A DNA stretch of 5,349 nucleotides from an uncultured Candidatus Saccharibacteria bacterium (GTDB taxonomy: Bacteria; Patescibacteriota; Saccharimonadia; Saccharimonadales; Saccharimonadaceae): NCBI GenBank assembly GCA_937976315.1, contig CALJRR010000007.1, forward strand, positions 1-5,349, read 5' to 3'. Both the position numbers and the translations under genes were made by a program. The notes beneath the pieces are model-generated. The model was not told the origin of the DNA, did no database searches, and saw nothing but the letters and a program-made list of their open reading frames with translations. Of the stretch, positions 1 through 5,349 are shown piece by piece (position 1 is the stretch's first letter; the number at the start of each line of letters is the position of its first letter).

Positions 1-3000
1 CGTCAATTTCACCGATGTCGTCTGATTCGTCCAAGTATGTTTCTTCTTCCTCATTGTCAGCGGCAACGGTTTTGTCTTCTGGGCCACTTGAAGCAATAAC
101 GTGCTCAGCATCAACTGTTGCTTCGTCGTCAACCAAGTCAACTCGAAGACCCAAACCTTGAAGCTCCTTAACCAACACGTTGAATGATTCTGGAAGTTTT
201 GGACCAACAATCGGCTCATCCTTAATGATTGACTCGTAAGCCTTTGCGCGACCGTAAACATCGTCGGACTTAATTGTCAACATTTCCTGCAAGGTTGCAG
301 CGGCGCCGTAAGCTTCCAGTGCCCAAACCTCCATCTCACCGAAGCGCTGACCACCGTTTTGTGCTTTACCACCAAGCGGCTGCTGAGTAACCATCGTGTA
401 TGGACCAGTTGAGCGGGCGTGAATCTTGTCAGAAACCATGTGGTGCAACTTAATCATATGCATCACACCAACTGTTGTTCGCTCCTCAAACGGTTCACCG
501 GTGCGGCCGTCAAACAATTGGCTCTTACCGTCGCGCGCCAAACCAGCTTTTTCTAGCTCATCAGAAATCTTCTCGCTCGGAACACCGTTAAATGACGGAG
601 TTGCTACACGGTAACCCAATGCTCGCGCCGCCATACCAAGATGAGTTTCAAAAATCTGACCAAGGTTCATACGACTTGGCACACCAAGTGGGTTCAAAAC
701 TACGTCAACCGGCGTACCGTCCTCTAGGAATGGCATATCCTCAACAGGAAGAACTTTCGCCACAACACCCTTGTTACCGAATCGTCCAGCCATCTTGTCA
801 CCAACGCCAATCTTTCGTAATTGCGCAACGAAGATCTGAATTTGCATCAAAACGCCAGCCTTCAATTCGTGGCCATTTTCACGGCTAAAGATTTTAACGC
901 CAACAACTTTACCGCCGCCCGCGTTGTTCATTCGCTGTGATGTATCGCGAACGTCCTTAGCTTTTTCACCGAAGATTGCGCGAAGCAAACGCTCCTCAGA
1001 ACTCAATTCCTGTTCACCCTTTGGTGTAATCTTACCAACCAAAACATCGCCAGCCTTAACCTCTGAACCAATTTGAACAATTCCGTTCTCATCCAAATGA
1101 CGCAAACTTTCCTCAGAAACGTTCGGAATATCGCGCGTCACAATCTCTGGACCAAGCTTCGTCTCACGAACCTCAACGGTGTAATCTTTAATGTTAATGC
1201 TTGTCAATCGATCATCTTCAACCAAGCGTCGGCTCATAATAATCGCGTCTTCCATGTTGTAGCCGCCCCATGGCATAAAGGCAACCAGAAGGTTTTTACC
1301 TAGGGCAATTTCACCACCAGCAATTGAGGCACCTTCAATCAGAATATCGCCCTTCTTCACCTTGTCGCCACGCTCAACGCGGACTTTTTGGTTGTAACAA
1401 CGATCGTCATTATTCTTCACGAAGTGCTTCAATGTGTAAATCTTTACGCCGTCAGCATATTTAACGTGAACTTCATCGGCATCAGCGCGAACGACTTCAC
1501 CGTCGGCGCTAGCTTGAATCAAGTGACCACTATTCTCAGCCACAGCCTTTTCAATTCCAGTACCAACAGTTGCGGATTCTGGACACAATAGAGGAACAGC
1601 CTGACGTTGCATGTTTGATCCAGTCAAGGCACGGTCGACACGAGTCTTTTCAATAAATGGCACCAGTGCCGCAGTCGAACCTAGAATCTGACGGTGAGCT
1701 GCGTCCATGAATGTAACTTGGCTAGCATCAACTTGCGACGGCTGCATGTTACTTCGAGCATTAACGCGCTCATCTCGGAAGGTTCCATCTTCGTTAAGAG
1801 CCTCACCGGCATCGGCAATAACTTCACCGATTTCTTGAGAAGCATCCAAATATACAAGCTCGTCAGTGACTTTGCCGTCTTTAACGCGAAGATAAGGAGT
1901 TTCGATAAATCCATATTCGTTAACACGCGCATAAGTTGCCAAGTTCAACACCAGACCGATATTCGCACCTTCTGGCGTTTCCACTGAACAGATACGACCA
2001 TAGTGAGTTGGGTGGGCGTCGCGAACCTCAAATCCAGCGCGCTCACGAGTCAAACCGCCAGGACCAGTCGAGCTTAAGCGTCGCTTGTGGCTCAATTCTG
2101 ACAATGGGTTAACCTCGTCAAGTAGCTGTGATAACTGGCTTGAAGTAAAGAATTCACGAACAGCCGCAACAATTGGACGAGCATTAATCAATTGACTTGG
2201 GCTAACGCTTTCCAAATCAGCCACACTCATGCGATCCATTGCATTGCGCTGCATTCGAAGCATACCAACGCGGAATTGTCGGGCAATCAATTCACCAACC
2301 AAGCGAACTCGGCGGTTACTCAATGCGTCAATGTCATCAGCTGGCTCTTGCGTATTGTTCAAGCGAATAACTTCACGCAAAATCGCCACCAAATCGCTCA
2401 TTTGCAATGTGCGATTTTCTGCTGTATTTGCAACATCCAGACCCAAGCGTTGATTCAACTTATAACGACCAACCCGCGAATAATCGAACCGCTTGAAGTC
2501 AAAGAACATTCGCTCAATCATCTGACGAGCGTTATCAACCGTTGCCAAATCGCCTGGACGCAATCGACGATAAACCTCAATCAACGCCTCGTTTGCACCA
2601 CGAGAAGTATCCTTGTCCAAGGTTTCGTCAATGTATTTTACGTCGCCAGTATCAATATCAGCGAACAATTCCTTAATTTCGCTAGTCTTTGGATAGCCCA
2701 AAGCGCGCAACAAAGTCGTTGCTGGCATCTTGCGGCGGCGGTCAATTTTTACGTAAATCGCGCCATTAGAAGCCGTCTCGAATTCCATCCAAGCTCCACG
2801 TCCTGGAATGATTTTTGCGCCGTAGTAATTACGTCCCGCTATTGTTTCAGCAGTGAAGAAAACACCAGCAGAGCGGATCAACTGGCTAACAACCACACGC
2901 TCCGTACCGTTGATAATGAACGTACCGCGCTCGGTCATCCATGGATATTCACCGAGGTAAATTTCCTGCTCTTCAACTACGCCAGTTGTTTTATTCGTCA

Positions 3001-3286
3001 ATTCAACTGTTGCGTGTAGCGGAGCTTCAAATGTCAAGTTGTTTTCTTTGGCAAATTGGTCAGTGTTTTTTGGCTCGCCAAAATAGTATTTGCCGAACTT
3101 TAATGACAACTTCTGACCAGTGTAGTCGTCAATTGGATTAATTTCTGAAAATATCTCACTCAAACCTTCTTCGACGAACCAGCGCCAAGAATCTTTTTGG
3201 TGAGCGATTAAGTTTGGTAGCGGCAGGGCGTTATCACCAGAGGTGAAATAGACGCGCTCGCTACTTGTGGTTGGTTTTTTTGCCAC
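1..3286 (-). CDS. rpoB: RNA polymerase beta subunit (3' end beyond window)
   Basis: This is the beta subunit of DNA-dependent RNA polymerase, which with beta' forms the catalytic centre. The frame is open from GTG at 3286 to the left edge: 1095 codons, no stop seen. Landmarks in order: GTFIINGTERVVVSQLIRS (121-139), IDRRRKMPATTLLRALG (181-197), rifampicin region SQLSQLLDEVNPLSELSHKRR (383-403), SNMQRQAVP (557-565), FMPWGGYNMEDAI with the acidic pair E679/D680, flap block TPKGEQELSSEERLLRAIFGE, GDKMAGRFGNKG with K831/K839 (E. coli K1065/K1073), PSRMNLGQI, KIHARSTG with H956 (E. coli H1237) and QRFGEMEVWALEAYGA. The conserved body ends near residue 1051 (LGLRVDL); an acidic tail of at least 44 residues follows. 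The large insertions of E. coli beta are absent. GTG 3286 is chosen because GAGGAG lies 11 bases upstream and the protein then begins MAKKP; GTG 3298 would overlap that ribosome site. rpoC would be expected beyond the left edge. Oddities are given in the findings. Confidence 0.98.
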   Translation of the reverse strand, partial: MAKKPTTSSERVYFTSGDNALPLPNLIAHQKDSWRWFVEEGLSEIFSEINPIDDYTGQKLSLKFGKYYFGEPKNTDQFAKENNLTFEAPLHATVELTNKTTGVVEEQEIYLGEYPWMTERGTFIINGTERVVVSQLIRSAGVFFTAETIAGRNYYGAKIIPGRGAWMEFETASNGAIYVKIDRRRKMPATTLLRALGYPKTSEIKELFADIDTGDVKYIDETLDKDTSRGANEALIEVYRRLRPGDLATVDNARQMIERMFFDFKRFDYSRVGRYKLNQRLGLDVANTAENRTLQMSDLVAILREVIRLNNTQEPADDIDALSNRRVRLVGELIARQFRVGMLRMQRNAMDRMSVADLESVSPSQLINARPIVAAVREFFTSSQLSQLLDEVNPLSELSHKRRLSSTGPGGLTRERAGFEVRDAHPTHYGRICSVETPEGANIGLVLNLATYARVNEYGFIETPYLRVKDGKVTDELVYLDASQEIGEVIADAGEALNEDGTFRDERVNARSNMQPSQVDASQVTFMDAAHRQILGSTAALVPFIEKTRVDRALTGSNMQRQAVPLLCPESATVGTGIEKAVAENSGHLIQASADGEVVRADADEVHVKYADGVKIYTLKHFVKNNDDRCYNQKVRVERGDKVKKGDILIEGASIAGGEIALGKNLLVAFMPWGGYNMEDAIIMSRRLVEDDRLTSINIKDYTVEVRETKLGPEIVTRDIPNVSEESLRHLDENGIVQIGSEVKAGDVLVGKITPKGEQELSSEERLLRAIFGEKAKDVRDTSQRMNNAGGGKVVGVKIFSRENGHELKAGVLMQIQIFVAQLRKIGVGDKMAGRFGNKGVVAKVLPVEDMPFLEDGTPVDVVLNPLGVPSRMNLGQIFETHLGMAARALGYRVATPSFNGVPSEKISDELEKAGLARDGKSQLFDGRTGEPFEERTTVGVMHMIKLHHMVSDKIHARSTGPYTMVTQQPLGGKAQNGGQRFGEMEVWALEAYGAAATLQEMLTIKSDDVYGRAKAYESIIKDEPIVGPKLPESFNVLVKELQGLGLRVDLVDDEATVDAEHVIASSGPEDKTVAADNEEEETYLDESDDIGEID

Positions 3287-3297
3287 AGGCGTAAACA

Positions 3298-3303
3298 CTC
3301 CTC
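3298..3303 (-). promoter_or_regulatory. rpoB ribosome binding site
   Basis: GAGGAG on the minus strand ends 11 bases before GTG at 3286, slightly long but usable. It overlaps the only other in-frame upstream start (GTG 3298-3296), and an in-frame TAA lies at 3313-3311, so it decides the start of rpoB. Confidence 0.75.
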
Positions 3304-3418
3304 GCTTTAATTAGTGGTTAATAGACGGCCGTGAAGATCTCTAATCCATAGCCCAAAATCACGATCTGCCTACTCGCAATTTTCATCCGCCATGAATACA
3401 CTACTTCTATAACTACTC
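3304..3418 (-). other. rpoB 5' leader
   Basis: This is the untranslated stretch between the predicted rpoB promoter and its ribosome site. If transcription starts near 3412 the leader is about 125 bases. A modest hairpin is possible: CGTGA (minus strand of 3359-3363) pairs with TCACG (minus strand of 3330-3334) around a loop of about 24 bases, with an outer GGC/GCC pairing across a 4-base bulge. ACGGCCGT at 3325-3332 is an 8-base palindrome. There is no U-tract after these, so a terminator is not supported. I recognise no riboswitch or ribosomal-protein leader. Confidence 0.35.
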
Positions 3419-3447
3419 ATTATGACGAAAAGTGTCAATAAAATCAA
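3419..3447 (-). promoter_or_regulatory. Predicted sigma70-type promoter of rpoB
   Basis: On the minus strand, -35 TTGATT (3442-3447) and -10 CATAAT (3419-3424) are separated by exactly 17 bases. They match the consensus at 4 of 6 and 5 of 6 positions. It starts just after the tmk stop, in the only sizeable non-coding gap of the window. Its design is almost the same as the promoter before dcd (same -10, same spacing, -35 differing at the last base). Transcription would begin near 3412. No start-site data support it here. Confidence 0.65.
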
Positions 3448-3456
3448 GGGGTTTTA

Positions 3457-4101
3457 CTAGTGTTTTTCAATATTATCAATCAACATATCATGAACTTCGT
3501 CAATCGTCCCGTCAGCAGAAATTACCGGAATTCCGTACGCCTCGGCAATTTCCAAATATCCATCGTCGACTTTTTTCTGAAAATCTTGCCCGCGCGACTC
3601 AAAAGTATCGGGATTTTTCAGCTCGCCGCGCATAGAAATTCGCTCTTCCCGCTTATCGCGACTCAAACTCAAAATAACCATAACGTCCGGCTTCAGATAT
3701 TTTTCGTCAGTAAACAACTTCGTCAATCGCAGAATCTCCAACTCGTCATAACCTTCGCCTCGCCCCTGATAAACCAGCGTTGAAATATAATTCCTCGCGC
3801 TCAAAATAATTTCTCCACGCTCCAATGCGGGCTGAATTTTTTCTCGCCATAATTCACGCCGAGCTGCAGAAAATAGCGCCACATTAACCGCCGCAGAACG
3901 CGCCAGATCACCATTTTTAATCACTTTTCGAAGTTCATTTGCTATCGGAGTTGATTTTTCCGGATCGTCGCTTCCCGGCTCTTCAATCACGCAAACCGTT
4001 CGCCCGATTGACCGAAAATATTCCGCCAATTTCGCTACCTGCGTCGACTTTCCCGTCCCGTCATTGCCCTCGATAACTATATATTTTCCCGCGTTGCCCA
4101 T
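3457..4101 (-). CDS. tmk: Thymidylate (dTMP) kinase, with altered motifs
   Basis: Predicted cytosolic P-loop kinase of 214 residues, normal for the family, transferring phosphate from ATP to dTMP in dTTP synthesis. Visible: Walker A GNDGTGKST (12-20), EEPGS (40-44, in place of REPGG), LFSAARRELW then IQPALERGEIIL (76-100), SARNYIST (101-108, where the family normally has DR plus an aromatic or His), YQGRG (111-115) and a basic LID-like stretch RDKREERISMRGELKN (148-163). The ATG at 4101 is preferred: GAGGTGAT lies just upstream with GAGG five bases from it. ATG 4104 is too close to that site, and ATG 4149 would add 16 residues lying inside the HIT gene. The start sits two bases after the TGA of the HIT gene, so translational coupling is likely. 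Position and most motifs say tmk, but the missing motif Asp leaves room for a related nucleoside monophosphate kinase with other specificity. Confidence 0.88.
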   Translation of the reverse strand: MGNAGKYIVIEGNDGTGKSTQVAKLAEYFRSIGRTVCVIEEPGSDDPEKSTPIANELRKVIKNGDLARSAAVNVALFSAARRELWREKIQPALERGEIILSARNYISTLVYQGRGEGYDELEILRLTKLFTDEKYLKPDVMVILSLSRDKREERISMRGELKNPDTFESRGQDFQKKVDDGYLEIAEAYGIPVISADGTIDEVHDMLIDNIEKH

Positions 4102-4102
4102 C

Positions 4103-4110
4103 ATCACCTC
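4103..4110 (-). promoter_or_regulatory. tmk ribosome binding site
   Basis: GAGGTGAT on the minus strand is an extended match to the usual anti-Shine-Dalgarno sequence. It overlaps the last codons and TGA of the HIT gene. GAGG is 5 bases from ATG 4101 but only 2 from ATG 4104, which favours the 4101 start. Confidence 0.75.
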
Positions 4111-4547
4111 GTAATTACAATGTGCGGCTTCCGTAGAAATACCATCCATTTTTTCGTTTTGCCATCAATTTTTATCAAGTGAGTATGCTGATGTATCATC
4201 GACTTGGTTTTGCTGCCTTGGGCTCGAGCGTAAATTGAATAGCCACTAGATTCAAACCTAGCAACCTGATTCATATAGTCAATTTTTTCCTCATCGCTCA
4301 AATTCGCCAATGAATCCACGTGCCGTTTCGGTATAATCATCAAATGATCATCCACGCCGCAGCCATCCCAAAAATCATAGCCAAATCTATTCTTAATAAT
4401 CAGACAATGCGCTGTTTCATCAACGACCTGATCTGTATGCTGTTTTACCAATTGACAGAAGTCGCAACTTTCAGATCTATTACTTTTCTTATGATTCTTA
4501 TATTCTTTTTCTTTTGTCCGCCAACGGAAAATTGAGCCAGTCATCAT
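4104..4547 (-). CDS. HIT-domain protein (nucleotide hydrolase/transferase family)
   Basis: A 147-residue histidine-triad protein, normal length for the superfamily. The triad is IHQHTHLI with H119, H121 and H123; in known members the middle His is the nucleophile that attacks the alpha-phosphate of nucleotide substrates. A typical HIT core precedes it: DHLMIIPKRHVDSLANLSDEE (67-87). CDFC (28-31) resembles the Cys pair that helps bind zinc in several bacterial HIT proteins. The first 25 residues are very basic (KEKEYKNHKK) and not part of the usual domain. The start is ATG 4547, sharing its A with the dcd stop (TAATG), with GAGGTGG just upstream; ATG 4544 is a close alternative. It sits between dcd and tmk, so a role in nucleotide housekeeping is likely, but its substrate (for example dinucleoside polyphosphates or AMP conjugates) cannot be read from the sequence. 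Confidence 0.88.
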   Translation of the reverse strand: MMTGSIFRWRTKEKEYKNHKKSNRSESCDFCQLVKQHTDQVVDETAHCLIIKNRFGYDFWDGCGVDDHLMIIPKRHVDSLANLSDEEKIDYMNQVARFESSGYSIYARAQGSKTKSMIHQHTHLIKIDGKTKKWMVFLRKPHIVITR

Positions 4548-5266
4548 TATAAAACCACCTCGCTTAGTCCCGCGATTTCCATCGGTTTATGCCGACGATC
4601 CTTAAACGCCCGCGGCAGCATCATTTCTGGACGCCAAGTTTTTATCAATTCATCCAAATCGTCAGTGTGCTGATATTTGCCGCTCATTCCGCCGCGCCCG
4701 CTAGCATATCCGCCGTCAACCTGACCGGTGTGATGAAAAATTAATTGCCCAATTCTCTCGCCGACAGGCAAAACTACACTTTCATGCTTATTCAAATTGT
4801 AAATCTCAAGCGTAATCCGATTGATATATCCCGGATCAACCCAGCCAGCATCAAAACACACCGCCACGCCGTTTCGTCCCCAAGAGCTACGACTTTTTAC
4901 CTCAGCCGCGCCGCCATGCGTCCGAATCCCAACAAATTCGTGCGTATGCGCCAAAATTCGCTCACCAGGCTTCAAAACGATAATCGGATGATCTGGCGGA
5001 ATATTCTTAAATTCTCGAAAACCGTGCCGCTCACACCATTCGGAGTGCGGAATCGCCTTAAGTGGACCCTTGAAGTATCGATTGACATCAGACTCGTCAA
5101 ACGGATTATAAACTCGCGAAATATCGTCATATTCCTGCTTATAAAAATTAAAGCCTAGCGTAAAATCTAAGCTGGCTTCCGATACGTTTTTTGGGTTGAA
5201 CGGCGTACAGACAATTGTCCCGTCTTCAATCGCCGCTAATATATCTTTATTTGAGTACACGCTCAC
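4547..5266 (-). CDS. dcd: dCTP deaminase (possibly bifunctional with dUTPase)
   Basis: Predicted cytosolic enzyme converting dCTP to dUTP plus ammonia, feeding dUMP and thus dTMP synthesis. The 239 residues include SNKDILAAIEDG (4-15), RSSWGRNG (126-133), DAGWVDPG (139-146), RITLEIYN (150-157), PVGERIGQL (167-175) and a KYQ block (197-199). Aligned to E. coli Dcd, S127, R131, D144 and E154 correspond to S111, R115, D128 and catalytic E138 with identical spacing. The protein is longer than E. coli Dcd (193 residues): there is extra sequence between the N-terminal strand and the core (about 40-95) and a C-terminal extension of about 40 residues after KYQ. GTG 5266 is chosen because GGGAGG sits six bases upstream and the protein then begins right before the family's usual N-terminus. 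An in-frame TTG at 5299 would fall at the predicted transcription start. This is the first gene of the predicted dcd-HIT-tmk operon. Confidence 0.92.
   Translation of the reverse strand: MSVYSNKDILAAIEDGTIVCTPFNPKNVSEASLDFTLGFNFYKQEYDDISRVYNPFDESDVNRYFKGPLKAIPHSEWCERHGFREFKNIPPDHPIIVLKPGERILAHTHEFVGIRTHGGAAEVKSRSSWGRNGVAVCFDAGWVDPGYINRITLEIYNLNKHESVVLPVGERIGQLIFHHTGQVDGGYASGRGGMSGKYQHTDDLDELIKTWRPEMMLPRAFKDRRHKPMEIAGLSEVVL
4555..4561 (-). promoter_or_regulatory. HIT gene ribosome binding site
   Basis: GAGGTGG on the minus strand lies within the last codons of dcd, seven bases before ATG 4547. The site supports internal initiation coupled to the end of dcd translation. Confidence 0.65.
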
Positions 5267-5270
5267 TAAG

Positions 5271-5278
5271 CACCTCCC
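5271..5278 (-). promoter_or_regulatory. dcd ribosome binding site
   Basis: GGGAGGTG on the minus strand, with GGAGG six bases before GTG 5266. It is the strongest ribosome site in the window and decides the dcd start in favour of GTG 5266 over TTG 5299 and GTG 5260. Confidence 0.85.
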
Positions 5279-5304
5279 ATTGCGTGATTTTTCTACCAAA
5301 TCTT

Positions 5305-5333
5305 ATTATGGCAAGTTTATGCATTCCTATCAA
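5305..5333 (-). promoter_or_regulatory. Predicted sigma70-type promoter of the dcd-HIT-tmk operon
   Basis: On the minus strand, -35 TTGATA (5328-5333, 5 of 6 consensus) and -10 CATAAT (5305-5310, 5 of 6) are 17 bases apart. TGC directly precedes the -10, as in extended -10 promoters. Transcription would start near 5298, leaving a short leader of about 32 bases before dcd. Nothing else is recognisable between here and the right edge. Confidence 0.7.
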
Positions 5334-5349
5334 GCTTTCAGTAAATTTT

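Noticed and set aside
2192..3019. A 275-codon open frame on the plus strand
   Set aside because: It lies wholly antisense to strongly conserved rpoB sequence, its protein shows no recognisable domain, and it follows from rpoB codon use. The same holds for the other plus-strand frames in the window.
3370..3420. A 16-codon upstream ORF in the rpoB leader (ATG 3420 to TAG 3370), with an internal ATG at 3393
   Set aside because: The first ATG overlaps the predicted -10 box and would lie upstream of the transcript start. Neither ATG has a ribosome site, in contrast to every real gene here.
3433..3438. A perfect TTGACA -35 hexamer upstream of rpoB
   Set aside because: At 16-18 bases downstream there is no acceptable -10 (17 gives TAGTTA). 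The overlapping TTGATT with CATAAT at 17 bases is a better pair, although a weak TATAGA at 21 bases cannot be fully excluded.
3441..3456. A terminator after tmk
   Set aside because: The AT-rich stretch after the stop has no convincing GC stem followed by a U-tract on the minus strand.
4102..4149. Upstream tmk starts at ATG 4149 and ATG 4104
   Set aside because: The 16 extra residues from 4149 lie inside the HIT gene and precede the family's normal N-terminus. ATG 4104 is only two bases from GAGG, and ATG 4101 is better spaced.
5267..5299. TTG start for dcd at 5299
   Set aside because: It would coincide with the predicted transcription start, has no ribosome site, and adds 11 residues that overlap the strong GGGAGGTG site serving GTG 5266.

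Overview
The window is ordinary bacterial housekeeping DNA. Four genes all lie on the minus strand and read right to left: dcd (dCTP deaminase), a HIT-domain protein, tmk (thymidylate kinase) and rpoB (RNA polymerase beta subunit). The rpoB gene runs off the left edge before its stop codon. No mobile element, CRISPR array, RNA gene or defence gene is visible, and I found no new multi-gene system. The points worth a second look are unusual residues inside otherwise well conserved proteins.

Organism: a bacterium with strong Shine-Dalgarno sites (GAGGTG type), sigma70-like promoters and TGA used as a stop. RpoB is very compact, without the large lineage insertions of proteobacterial beta. Its conserved blocks are sometimes strikingly divergent, and the genes are packed with 1-4 bp junctions. 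This best fits a reduced genome such as Candidate Phyla Radiation / Patescibacteria, perhaps Saccharibacteria (TM7). That placement is inference from protein character and was not tested by a search.

Layout. At the right edge (5305-5333) is a good promoter, TTGATA-17-CATAAT, followed by a strong ribosome site and dcd (5266-4547). The dcd stop overlaps the HIT gene start by one base (TAATG; 4547-4104). The HIT gene stop adjoins the tmk start (TGATGATG; 4101-3457). A 170-base gap follows with a second promoter of near-identical design, TTGATT-17-CATAAT (3419-3447), and a leader of about 125 bases. rpoB then starts with GTG at 3286 and is open to base 1 (1095 codons in the window).

How the genes fit together: dcd and tmk are two steps of one route. 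Deamination of dCTP feeds dUMP and so dTMP, and tmk phosphorylates dTMP towards dTTP. The HIT protein between them is probably a nucleotide-phosphate hydrolase or transferase, so the trio looks like a small translationally coupled nucleotide operon. rpoB has its own promoter, but no clear terminator separates it from tmk, so read-through is possible.

Main observations: (1) RpoB has lost the bacterial HDDAN tract next to the NTP-contacting arginine. (2) Its rifampicin pocket carries several non-consensus residues. (3) Tmk lacks the Asp of the DRX motif and the Arg of REPG. (4) The dCTP deaminase carries an AGWVDPG signature more like bifunctional deaminase/dUTPases.
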